From Pyrinomonadaceae bacterium (GTDB lineage Bacteria > Acidobacteriota > Blastocatellia > Pyrinomonadales > Pyrinomonadaceae), in the NCBI GenBank assembly GCA_036277115.1, contig DASUNM010000027.1:895937-959936 (forward strand): DNA of 64,000 bases, given 5' to 3'. Below are positions 8,783-16,172 of this stretch, piece after piece. The first letter of the stretch is position 1; the number at the start of each line of letters is the position of its first letter. The position numbers were made by a program, and so were the translations under genes. The notes under the pieces were generated by a model that was not told the DNA's origin, did no database searches, and worked only from the letters and a program-made list of their open reading frames with translations.

Positions 8783-9694
8783 CTAAGGCTCCACTGAGTT
8801 AGGAAGCTTAACGATCGTCCACAAAGGAAAGTGATCTGAAACCTTCAAGTTACGGTCGATGCCGTAGCTTGTCGGCGTCAGACCGCGCACCCAAATCCAG
8901 TCCAGTTTTAGTTTCAAATCGAACAACACGATCTTCTGGCGGAACGTTGATTCATCGTCCGGGAAAGGCGTCTCGAAGCCTTCGGCCGTGAACAGCTTGC
9001 GAGTGTTTTTGATCGCCGGCGCCTCCCAGGTGTTGAAATCGCCAAGGATGATTACCGGCATCCCTTTTGGAAATTTCTGCAAGTCAGCTAGTACGGCCTG
9101 CTGCTGTTCCACCTTCTTGCGTTCCGCCAATCGCGTTTCGCCGTGCACTGAGTACACCCGAACGGAGGTCTTTCCCATTTGCACCGTCGCGCCGATCGCG
9201 ACGCGCAAGCGCCCGCCCGGCCCGGGGTTCGGCAAAACTATTCGCGTCACATCAGTGAGTGGATACGGACTGAGAATCGCAACGCCAGTCTCTTCTTCCT
9301 GCCCTTCCGACTTAGTCTCATGCGGCGCCGTCCAGGCGTAGTACATCCCCAGTTCATCCGCGAGTCCTTTCGCGTGGTTCGCCTTGCCGCTGCGCTTCCG
9401 TGCGCGATCAACCTCCTGCAAGCCAATGATCGAAGGTCGCACAGATCCCGCCTCTTTCAACCAGCGAACGATCTCCTGAAGCTCTTTGCCGCTGCGCCAG
9501 CGGATGTTGTACGAAACAATCTTGAGGTCGTTTGCGCGCGGCGGTTCAGCTAACCTTGGTGCCTTCCCTGATTCAAGCAGGTGAGCTCCGGCTGCGCCAT
9601 TCGTGCCATTTGCGCCGTTGGTTTGCGCGGCCGCCAAGGTTGAGGTCAGCACCATCACGGCCAGAGTTAGCAAGAAAGTTGAAAGGATTGTCAT
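8783..9694 (-). CDS. secreted endonuclease/exonuclease/phosphatase-family hydrolase
   Basis: A 303-residue protein with a cleavable signal peptide (about residues 1-23, ending LAAAQ), a Gly/Asn/Ala linker, then an EEP fold. The conserved catalytic landmarks are visible: SYNIRW, the metal ligand in GLQEVD, the GDFNTWE loop and the terminal SDHFPLW. EEP proteins cut phosphodiesters in DNA, inositol phosphates or lipids; the substrate cannot be told here. It follows the MBL hydrolase gene by 8 bp on the same strand, so the two are probably one operon. Confidence 0.87.
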   Translation of the reverse strand: MTILSTFLLTLAVMVLTSTLAAAQTNGANGTNGAAGAHLLESGKAPRLAEPPRANDLKIVSYNIRWRSGKELQEIVRWLKEAGSVRPSIIGLQEVDRARKRSGKANHAKGLADELGMYYAWTAPHETKSEGQEEETGVAILSPYPLTDVTRIVLPNPGPGGRLRVAIGATVQMGKTSVRVYSVHGETRLAERKKVEQQQAVLADLQKFPKGMPVIILGDFNTWEAPAIKNTRKLFTAEGFETPFPDDESTFRQKIVLFDLKLKLDWIWVRGLTPTSYGIDRNLKVSDHFPLWTIVKLPNSVEP

Positions 9695-9702
9695 TGGTAA
9701 AT

Positions 9703-10470
9703 TTAGATTTCAATTCGCAGGCCGTCATGCGCGGCGATAGTTTCACCCGGCCAAAGTTCACGCGCCTTCGCCGGCAAGTCGACTGCGTCCCATTCCGGAT
9801 ACAGATGCGTCAGCAAGAGCCTGCGGGGCTCAGCCAGTTGCGCGATCCGCATCGCCTCAGCGAGGTTCAGGTGCGTCTGCACAGGCTTGTCCTCAAAGAA
9901 CGAACATTCCAGGACGAACAGATCCGCGCCGCGTGCAAACGTCGCCAACTCTTCCGAGACACCGGTATCCGCAGAGTAAACCACAGTTTGCTTCTCAGAA
10001 TTCGTCAGCCGTATCGCAAGACTCTCACGCGTGTGTGGCGTCTTGAACGTTTCGCACCGGATCCCCTCGTACGGGTTGAAATCCTCACCGGAATCGGTGA
10101 ACTCGTGGAGCTTGAGGGGAAAAGGCTGCTTAAAAAGCCCGTAATCGTTCGACTCGTCGATGGCCTTCAGCAGACGCTGGACGCCGCTACACGAAAAGAT
10201 CCCGAGCGGCTTCCGGCGCGATTGCGTTTGCGGCGAGTGCTTCATGGCAAACAGCAAAGACGCCAATCCGCCACAATGATCGAGGTGCAGATGGCTGATC
10301 CAAATCGCGTCAAGGTTCGGCCAGTCGAGATTTTCCTGCGCCACGCGATGCATTGCGTCCGCACTGCAATCGAGCAGCATCGAGCCGCCGTCGCTCTCCA
10401 ACCAGAATGCGGCCGACGCTCGCTGCGAATGGGGAACGGAGGTGCCGGAACCGAGAACCACGAGGAGCAT
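9703..10470 (-). CDS. MBL-fold hydrolase, RNase Z/phosphodiesterase-like
   Basis: 255 residues with the metallo-beta-lactamase zinc motif HLHLDHCGG near residue 60, an early GSGTSVP loop typical of the RNase Z/ElaC branch, a second metal Asp in VYSADTG, and a later HLYPEW. RNase Z matures tRNA 3' ends, but the exosite arm needed for that is not obvious. A general cyclic-phosphodiesterase or Lactamase_B_2-type hydrolase is an equal alternative. It is first in a two-gene operon with the secreted EEP hydrolase. Confidence 0.82.
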   Translation of the reverse strand: MLLVVLGSGTSVPHSQRASAAFWLESDGGSMLLDCSADAMHRVAQENLDWPNLDAIWISHLHLDHCGGLASLLFAMKHSPQTQSRRKPLGIFSCSGVQRLLKAIDESNDYGLFKQPFPLKLHEFTDSGEDFNPYEGIRCETFKTPHTRESLAIRLTNSEKQTVVYSADTGVSEELATFARGADLFVLECSFFEDKPVQTHLNLAEAMRIAQLAEPRRLLLTHLYPEWDAVDLPAKARELWPGETIAAHDGLRIEI

Positions 10471-10502
10471 TACTAAAACCTAGAGTTGAAAACTAAAAAT
10501 TG

Positions 10503-10719
10503 CAAAGAGCAAAGAGCTAAGAGCTAAGAGCGACGGATATCTTCGCTCCGTAGGAGCGAAATGTTTATAGACGGCGGTCGTCAGTGTCGTCGGAGCTCCG
10601 TAGGACCGAGATGTTGTTCCGCTCCTAAAGGAGCTAATGAATGGATAACGAACGCGCGACTATAAACATTCCTCGCCTAACGGCGCGATAATCAAACTCA
10701 TCCTCGCCAACGGCGCTAA
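10503..10719. repeat. compound repeat region with GAGCTAA words and TTCGCTCC hairpin
   Basis: This fills the 318-bp gap between the divergent MBL and dcd genes. 10503-10532 holds direct iterations of AAAGAGC / TAAGAGC. 10542-10560 is a palindrome, TTCGCTCC-gta-GGAGCGAA. Diverged relatives follow (GAGCTCCGTAGGACCGAG; CTCCTAAAGGAG), with ATGTTTATAG at 10560-10569 matched by CTATAAACAT at 10661-10670. No gene is seen. Promoters for the two flanking genes must lie here but no clear boxes stand out. Confidence 0.65.
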
Positions 10720-10788
10720 TCGTGATGTATTCTGGCGCACTCTTAATACTTCAGAACCCAGACGTAAAGACTCCAGACTTTAATTCTT

Positions 10789-11355
10789 ATGTCAGTTAAA
10801 TCCGATCGCTGGATCCGTCGCATGGCGGAAGAGTACAAAATGATTGAGCCCTTCGAGCCCGGTCAGGTCAAAGAGGTCGATGGTCGTAAGGTTGTTTCTT
10901 ATGGCACTTCCAGCTATGGCTATGACGTGCGCTGCGCAGATGAGTTCAAACTTTTTACGAATGTGTATAGCGCGATTGTCGATCCCAAGAAGTTCGACGC
11001 TAAGAGTTTCGTCGATATGCAGGCCGATCACGTGATTATTCCACCGAATAGTTTTGCCCTCGCTCGCACAGTGGAATACTTTCGCATCCCTCGAAATGTG
11101 ATGACCGTCTGCCTGGGAAAAAGCACGTACGCGCGGTGCGGAATAATTGTAAATGTCACTCCGTTCGAACCTGAGTGGGAGGGTTATGTGACGCTGGAAT
11201 TCTCAAACACAACTCCCATGCCCGCCAAGATCTACGCCAACGAAGGAGTCGCCCAGGTGATCTTTTTCGAAGCCGATGAAGTATGTGAAGTGTCATACAA
11301 GGATCGCGGCGGAAAGTATCAAGGGCAGCACGGCGTTACGCCGCCAAGGTTATGA
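10789..11355 (+). CDS. dcd: dCTP deaminase
   Basis: 188 residues, the normal size, with family hallmarks [15 protein letters not shown], the [26 protein letters not shown] active-site stretch (catalytic Glu in the last part) and a C-terminal KYQGQHGV tail that closes over the nucleotide. It deaminates dCTP to dUTP (or, in bifunctional members, on to dUMP) to supply thymidylate synthesis. The next gene but one repeat away is dut, which would use the dUTP product. Confidence 0.96.
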   Translation: MSVKSDRWIRRMAEEYKMIEPFEPGQVKEVDGRKVVSYGTSSYGYDVRCADEFKLFTNVYSAIVDPKKFDAKSFVDMQADHVIIPPNSFALARTVEYFRIPRNVMTVCLGKSTYARCGIIVNVTPFEPEWEGYVTLEFSNTTPMPAKIYANEGVAQVIFFEADEVCEVSYKDRGGKYQGQHGVTPPRL

Positions 11356-11400
11356 TTCGGCGATGATCGGCGCGAGGTCCCGGCAGGATCCTAATTTAAG

Positions 11401-11502
11401 CCTGTCTGTGAAACTCTGTGGACCTCCGTGTCTCCGTGGTGAAATTGTCTTAAGCCAAAACCACCACCGAGACACTGAGAACCATGGAGAATGCACAGAG
11501 GA
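11401..11502. repeat. inverted repeat, CTCTGTGG/CCACGGAG word family, second copy
   Basis: Left arm 11401-11443 (CTGTGAAACTCTGTGG...CTCCGTGGTG) and right arm 11461-11502 (CCACCACCGAGACACTGAG...CACAGAGG) are reverse complements with 17 bp between. This is the same arrangement and family as 1164-1255. It lies between dcd and dut and would put a long hairpin in a read-through transcript. Confidence 0.8.
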
Positions 11503-11580
11503 AACCAGAATCTGGACATCACTCGATCGTGCTCTTGTCACAGGCGTCCGAAAGACACTCGATGCCACGCTTAAACTAGT

Positions 11581-12012
11581 ATGGATGTTGGACAGTCACT
11601 AAGATTCAAGAAACTCGATGCGAATGCGATCCTGCCAACCCGTGGTAGTTCGGCCGCGGCCGGCTTGGACCTCTATTCGATCGAAGCAGTCTGTTTGCAC
11701 CCGAAGCAACGTTCATTGGTGAGAACCGGTCTGGCCGTGGCGATTCCTGAAGGATGCTACGGCAGAATTGCGCCACGTTCCGGGTTAGCGACAAAAATGG
11801 GATTGGACGTTCTATCCGGCGTCATCGACGCTGACTACCGCGGCGAGATCAAATGTTTGCTCTATAACACTGGTGACGACCTGGTAGAGCTGCCGGCCCA
11901 GACAAGAATCTGCCAGCTAATAATTGAAAAGATAATCACGCCAACCCCAGTTTTGGTTGACGATCTTCCAAACACGATACGCGGCAGCGGTGGGTTTGGC
12001 TCGACGGGCTAG
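11581..12012 (+). CDS. dut: deoxyuridine 5'-triphosphate nucleotidohydrolase (dUTPase)
   Basis: 143 residues carrying the five dUTPase motifs in order: AGLDLYS, APRSGLATK (written here RIAPRSGLATKMG), GVIDADYRGEIK with the catalytic Asp, the RICQLII strand, and the C-terminal RGSGGFGSTG arm. It hydrolyses dUTP to dUMP plus pyrophosphate, which keeps uracil out of DNA and feeds thymidylate synthase. The homotrimeric family is typically about 145-150 residues. It is downstream of dcd on the same strand. Confidence 0.96.
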   Translation: MDVGQSLRFKKLDANAILPTRGSSAAAGLDLYSIEAVCLHPKQRSLVRTGLAVAIPEGCYGRIAPRSGLATKMGLDVLSGVIDADYRGEIKCLLYNTGDDLVELPAQTRICQLIIEKIITPTPVLVDDLPNTIRGSGGFGSTG

Positions 12013-12023
12013 CGCTCCACAGA

Positions 12024-13046
12024 TCACTTCCAACTAATCACGACTCGCTGAATCGACGGCGGCAGTTCGTGCATTTCGCTGCGCGCGAAGCCGGTGTTGC
12101 GAAACATCTGATCAAGTTCTGCGAAAGTGTAAGCATCACCTGAAGGCGTGCCGCCAAGCATTTGCATGGCAAAGGCCGCGGCTTGCGGCGGAGTAACCCG
12201 GTCGGCGTTGGGTATGAATTCCAGTGTCACTGCGCGTCCACCGTCTTTCAGCGCCCCGTTTACCTTCCGGAGCAGTATCTCGCAGGTCGCCGCGTCGAAG
12301 TGATGCAGAAAATTCGTCAGCAGTACGACGTCGTAATCAGTTCCATAATCAACATCGAACGCGCTGCCCGGGTTCGTCTGGAAACGTTCAGCCACACCGG
12401 CAGCTTCCGCATTCTGTTTCGCAAGTTCCAGCACGTTCGGCCAATCAACCGCGGTGACTTCAATCTGCGGATTTTGTTTTGCGAAAGCGATGCCGTACAA
12501 ACCATGGCCCGCGGCAATATCCAGCACGCGCAAGTTCTGGTCTTTCGCTGGATCGACAAGTTGCGCCAACAACTCTGCGGGCATGGCCATCATCGGCGCC
12601 ATCGCGCGCGCAAATTCAACCCACACCGGATGCTCAGGCTCGAGCGATTCTGCTGAGCCGGTCGAGCCGCCTTTCCGCACTGATTCAGTTAGGTTGTCGA
12701 AATTGCCTTTGATGTGAGGCGACAGCATGAAATCACTGACCGTGCCCATGTACGCGGGCGAGCGCTGGTCGAGAAAAACCGCGGAGTCAAGCGTCAATCC
12801 ATAGCGCCCATCCTCCTTCGTCAGGAATCCCATGATCGTCAGATAGTCGCACAGGACACGCGTGCCCTTTTCGGATGCGGCGCAGCGATCGGCAATTTCC
12901 TTCGCGGTGGTTTTGCCTTCAGCGATAGCGGTGAAGACTTCGAGATCGATGCCGGCTTTCAGCGCCTGTGTTCGCTGGTACGCGTTAAGCGTGTCGAATA
13001 GTAATGCCGGTGTTGGTTGCTTTCCTGCCTGTGCTTCTGGGGCCAT
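12024..13046 (-). CDS. SAM-dependent O-methyltransferase with N-terminal winged helix
   Basis: 340 residues in the plant/bacterial small-molecule O-methyltransferase layout. About residues 1-95 are a winged-helix dimerisation domain (TAKEIADRCAASEKGTRVLCDYL). A class I methyltransferase fold follows with motif I VLDIAAGHGLYGIAFA and the acidic VTAVDWPN strand end. Family members methylate hydroxyls of pigments or aromatic or polyketide compounds. The substrate is unknown and there is no biosynthetic cluster around it. It ends 12 bp from the convergent dut stop. Confidence 0.85.
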   Translation of the reverse strand: MAPEAQAGKQPTPALLFDTLNAYQRTQALKAGIDLEVFTAIAEGKTTAKEIADRCAASEKGTRVLCDYLTIMGFLTKEDGRYGLTLDSAVFLDQRSPAYMGTVSDFMLSPHIKGNFDNLTESVRKGGSTGSAESLEPEHPVWVEFARAMAPMMAMPAELLAQLVDPAKDQNLRVLDIAAGHGLYGIAFAKQNPQIEVTAVDWPNVLELAKQNAEAAGVAERFQTNPGSAFDVDYGTDYDVVLLTNFLHHFDAATCEILLRKVNGALKDGGRAVTLEFIPNADRVTPPQAAAFAMQMLGGTPSGDAYTFAELDQMFRNTGFARSEMHELPPSIQRVVISWK

Positions 13047-13087
13047 TGATTTACCCTTTCGATGGAAATGAAGGGCGAAAGCCTACT

Positions 13088-13208
13088 AAGTCCAAAGTCC
13101 AATGTCCAACGTCCAAAGTCCCCGGCTGGAATCAGAACTCAGACGTTGGACCTTGGACCTTGGACTTTGGACTTTGGACTTTGGAGGTTGGACCTTGGAC
13201 GTTGGACT
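13088..13208. repeat. iterated-word inverted repeat, word GTCCAAA
   Basis: Left arm 13088-13121 is about four tandem, slightly varied copies of AGTCCAAAGTCC / TGTCCAACG. Right arm 13143-13208 is about nine copies of the inverse words (GTTGGACC, TTGGACTT). Only 21 bp separate the arms. It lies between two minus-strand genes and could form a very long imperfect hairpin. This is the clearest example of the word-array class in the window. Confidence 0.9.
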
Positions 13209-13213
13209 GTGGA

Positions 13214-13870
13214 TTAATTCAGTTTCAGCGAAACCGGTTGGCCAAGTCCCTCGATCGAAAGCGTTACGCCCTGTGGGGACGCGACTGGTTCTTTCTGCGG
13301 AGAGCGAAAGATTATTAATCCCTGTCGCTGGCGCTCTGAATGGGTGAGCGGAGCTTTCAAATCGAAATCATAGGCGCGAAACTCTTTTTCGAATGTCTTT
13401 CGTGAATTCGGATTGTAAGCGAAAACTGCATTCGCTTTCAGGATGTGCGAGACGGCTTGTTTTCCCGAAATCAACTTCCATTCGTTACCTGACGCGTCGT
13501 GCAACTTGAACTTCAGTTTCTTCAGGACCAAATCCTCGCCCCCATTGTGCCTGGCCTCCAGACGCACCGGCAGCAATCCCGCCAGTTGCAGATTCGCTTC
13601 GAACAGCTCCTGGGTTTCTTCGTCGGTAAGCAGCGGAGCCGCGCGGAAAGTAACCGAACCGACGTCTGCCGTAGCCGCGGTCGCAGGCATGCGCGCGAGG
13701 GCCGCCGGGGGCTTAACTTTATAAAGACTTGTACTACACGCCATCGCAGCTAACGAAATCAACACAGCCAAGAGTGTCGTGAGAAAACGCAGCGGGCTCG
13801 AACTTTCACGATAGTTAATTCGGTAGTTCACTTGCGGAGAATGTTGCCTTGGCAGATCCGTTGAAGTCAA
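13214..13870 (-). CDS. putative lipoprotein of unknown function
   Basis: Up to 218 residues from a TTG at 13870. A GTG at residue 14 is an equally plausible start, because the hydrophobic segment LRFLTTLLAVLISLAAMAC (lipobox-like, Cys near residue 45) only begins at about residue 27. The mature part is a single beta-rich domain ending GVTLSIEGLGQPVSLKLN, with the look of an immunoglobulin-like periplasmic domain. I do not recognise the family. The start sits 6 bp past the terminator of the small RNA on the same strand, so expression would need read-through or another promoter. Confidence 0.65.
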   Translation of the reverse strand: MTSTDLPRQHSPQVNYRINYRESSSPLRFLTTLLAVLISLAAMACSTSLYKVKPPAALARMPATAATADVGSVTFRAAPLLTDEETQELFEANLQLAGLLPVRLEARHNGGEDLVLKKLKFKLHDASGNEWKLISGKQAVSHILKANAVFAYNPNSRKTFEKEFRAYDFDLKAPLTHSERQRQGLIIFRSPQKEPVASPQGVTLSIEGLGQPVSLKLN

Positions 13871-13876
13871 TTGGAC

Positions 13877-13909
13877 AAAAAAATGCGGCGGGACTTTTGA
13901 GCCCGCCGC
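13877..13909 (-). terminator. intrinsic terminator of the small RNA
   Basis: On the minus strand GCGGCGGG (13909-13902) and CCCGCCGC (13892-13885) form an 8-bp GC stem with a 9-nt loop, followed by A and seven T residues (13883-13877). The upstream arm overlaps bases that close the small RNA's terminal stem, so the two structures are mutually exclusive. Confidence 0.9.
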
Positions 13910-14000
13910 CGTGTGGGTGCCTACGGAGACATCAGCGACTGCTGTTTGGCGGCTTGTGCCGCCGGCTCCCCGGTTCGAAGGGTGAGGACTAACGCGGCGG
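13877..14000 (-). ncRNA. ssrS: small RNA, probable 6S RNA (ssrS)
   Basis: The minus strand begins AAAGTCCGCCGCGTTAGTCC, continues with CACCCTTCGAACCGGGG, then the hairpin GGCGGC-ACAA-GCCGCC and a small CAGC/GCTG stem, and comes back with ACACGGCGGCGGG, which pairs with CCGCCGCG at the 5' end. That gives a long rod closed by a terminal stem with an open middle, the 6S architecture. The GTTAGT and CCTT(C/T)GAACC words resemble the 5' part of Bacillus 6S RNA as I remember it. 6S RNA binds sigma-70 RNA polymerase as a promoter mimic. It has its own consensus promoter and terminator. At about 120 nt it is short for 6S, so the assignment is tentative, but an independent small RNA is well supported. 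Confidence 0.65.
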
Positions 14001-14029
14001 ACTTTAAGCTATGCAAGCTTCGCTGTCAA
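14001..14029 (-). promoter_or_regulatory. sigma-70 promoter of the small RNA
   Basis: On the minus strand: TTGACA (14029-14024, perfect -35), a 17-bp spacer, then TAAAGT (14006-14001, 4 of 6). Predicted start near 13994. It drives the small RNA, not the TPR gene upstream. Confidence 0.75.
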
Positions 14030-14109
14030 TAGGGAAATCCCGCGTAGCACAAGAAGATGCACGATTTAGCAGGAGACAATGCGGCCGCCACTGACCGCGT
14101 GCTCGTCTT

Positions 14110-15567
14110 TCATTTGTGCTTCTTGATTACCGTCTTGCGCCGCACGCGAATGGGCGCCCTCGCGCTGAGCAGACTCCGGTGCCGATGATTGATGATGTAG
14201 CACAGGCCCTGGTGCGTTAACCCGAGGGTGCGAGCCGCGCGCGTGACGCTGCCGTTGGCTTCTTCCAACGCCTGGCGAATCAGCGTGCTCTCAAACTGAC
14301 GCACTTCTTCTTCAAAGGTAGCGAGGGTCCGGGCTGGTTGCGCGAGGAGAGACGGTTCGGACCCGATAAATCGAGCACACGCCCGCAAGCGAGTTAGAGT
14401 TTCGCGCCCGATGTCTTCACCCAGCTTCCGATCGGCTTCAGAATATGCGCGGCTGATTTCGTCGGCGGGAAGATACTCGTGGAGTTCTTCGACCAACGTT
14501 AAGAGCGCGCGTCCCGCCGATTCCGGATCACCGGCGGTCTCGGCCACCTCGACGGCGCGGCGAAGAGTCGCCATCGCCGCTTGATGCCTTTGTTGCCGGG
14601 CTTGCGCTACTCCCAGCGTCTGCAAGCTTTCGACCAGCAGTGATTGCTCTCCGCCGCGTTCAAGCACCGACACAGATGCCCGCGCGAGTTTCTCCGCTTC
14701 CGCGTATCGCTGCTGGGCCACGTAGACCCGGGCGCGCGTTTCATCCACTTGCGCGGCGGTGCCCACGTCGTCGAGATCGGCAAAAGTGCGCCGTGCATCT
14801 TCAAGAGTCTCAAGCGCTTCATCGTACCGGCCTAACTCAAGCATGATGACGCCGAGGTTGTTTTGCGCGCGCGCGAAGTAGCGACGATGGTTTGCCTTCT
14901 CAAAATGTACGCGCGCGGCTGCATGATCAAGCAAGGCGCGGTCGAGGTTTTCGATTCCGCCCCTCCGTCTCATCACGATGCCACGCTGCATGTAGTAACA
15001 CCCGAGCGCTGCGTCGTCTTTTACGTTATCCAAAATAGCGGCGGCGCGATCGAGCAACGTCAGCGCGTCATTCAGATGATTTGTCGAGACCTCGACGATC
15101 GTGCTGTTGACCAGAATGCGAAGGGTATTGACTGGATTCTCCGCTTTCGACAGCGCCGCCTGAAACAAAACGCGGGCTTCGTCCATCGCGCCCTCGCGCC
15201 AACAGCAAACCGCCAGGTTCGTCTGTGCCTCCGCGACCTTTTCACTCAGTTCAAGTTCTTCGAAACTTTTTATGCTCTCGCTGATTAAGTCCTTCGCGAA
15301 TTGTTGCGCGCCGGGAACTTGACGCGAACTACCGAGCCAACCCGCCAGCGCGCCGGCGCGCAGCACCAGTTCCGCCCCTTCTGCTTTCGGCAGGCCCGCT
15401 GTGTGCGGCCGTTCACCGATGCCGGGCCAGAACGCGGCAATCGCATCAAAGGCCGCCTCGTACTCGCCGATGTTTTGCAACTCCTTCGCGGCTCGACATG
15501 CGACCTCAACGCTCCTTTCCGAATTCGCCACGCTGCCGTCCGGCTTCAACAGAGTTTCAGACCCCAT
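14110..15567 (-). CDS. TPR protein with C-terminal Fis-type helix-turn-helix
   Basis: 485 residues. About residues 20-400 are tetratricopeptide-like helical repeats (for example FARAQNNLGVIMLELGRYDEALETLEDARR). Residues about 440-470 form a Fis-type DNA-binding helix-turn-helix (LEEANGSVTRAARTLGLTHQGLCYII), after which the tail is very basic (RVRRKTVIKKHK). A cytoplasmic regulator is likely, with the TPRs as a partner- or ligand-sensing platform. Its TPR body aligns by eye with that of the 42729-44777 protein, which instead carries an N-terminal ToxR-type winged helix. The start is ATG with AGGAG 12 nt upstream. Confidence 0.8.
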   Translation of the reverse strand: MGSETLLKPDGSVANSERSVEVACRAAKELQNIGEYEAAFDAIAAFWPGIGERPHTAGLPKAEGAELVLRAGALAGWLGSSRQVPGAQQFAKDLISESIKSFEELELSEKVAEAQTNLAVCCWREGAMDEARVLFQAALSKAENPVNTLRILVNSTIVEVSTNHLNDALTLLDRAAAILDNVKDDAALGCYYMQRGIVMRRRGGIENLDRALLDHAAARVHFEKANHRRYFARAQNNLGVIMLELGRYDEALETLEDARRTFADLDDVGTAAQVDETRARVYVAQQRYAEAEKLARASVSVLERGGEQSLLVESLQTLGVAQARQQRHQAAMATLRRAVEVAETAGDPESAGRALLTLVEELHEYLPADEISRAYSEADRKLGEDIGRETLTRLRACARFIGSEPSLLAQPARTLATFEEEVRQFESTLIRQALEEANGSVTRAARTLGLTHQGLCYIINHRHRSLLSARAPIRVRRKTVIKKHK

Positions 15568-16172
15568 CTTTTAGTTCTTCTCCTGGCTTGATGAATGTTT
15601 AAGTCTGCTGAGACGCCGGCCGACGGTGAGACTCTCCCGGCGCCAAACGGTCGCTCAACCGATGAGGCGGCAAAGCTGAACTACAGTTGTTATGAGGTGC
15701 TCGAGTCGTTGGATCGCGCCGTCCGGCAAACGCTTCGCGCTTCGGGTTTAACCTGACGAGCTATGGACCCGTTGATGACGTGGCCTCTGCTCTCACGGTG
15801 AGTTCAAGCTGACTGACCTCCATCTATTCAATCCCATGCTCTCGAACGCCCTTGAACCCTGAGGGTTATTATCCGACAGTCGCACGCTTGTTTGTTCGTG
15901 CACGTGTTGTTAATTACGCTGACGGCGCGGATTCTAGCACCTGCGCCACAGCCTGCCAAGATGCGTTTTTTCGCGGAGAAACCGCCGTCCGGCCGGAATC
16001 CGTGCGCGATTCCGAGGCTTGTGCTATAGTCCGCGCCATACGCTGCGGAGAAGGGTTCAATAGAAGGCCTTCCGGCGTTTTAAGAAATTAACGCCTTCTG
16101 CTGTCCTGCCAGCTTTCACGGACCCCTGCCGATGCTGGCTTGGTTGTTAAGCCGAGCGCGGTCGGAGACTGA
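15568..16172. other. 605-bp gene-free stretch
   Basis: Lies between the divergent TPR/Fis regulator and the B12-radical-SAM gene. I see no convincing coding region; a 79-codon plus-strand frame (15852-16091) lacks a good ribosome site and runs over the candidate promoter. No strong hairpin or repeat array is visible. It presumably holds both promoters and a leader of about 135 nt for the radical-SAM gene. Confidence 0.5.
16022..16030 (+). promoter_or_regulatory. candidate extended -10 promoter
   Basis: TGCTATAGT matches the extended -10 pattern TGnTATAAT with one mismatch. No good -35 lies 16-18 bp upstream, as is allowed for this class. It would start a transcript near 16037 for the radical-SAM gene at 16173. 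Confidence 0.4.

Noticed and set aside
9532..10476. 314-codon plus-strand frame across the EEP and MBL genes
   Set aside because: Opposite strand of two genes with clear catalytic motifs; Arg-rich with no domain.
13960..13985. tRNA-like T-loop words GGTTCGAAG
   Set aside because: No acceptor or anticodon stem can be built around them; the region folds as the minus-strand RNA instead.
15852..16091. 79-codon plus-strand frame in the gene-free gap
   Set aside because: No ribosome site, spans the candidate promoter, Cys/Arg-rich and without family features.
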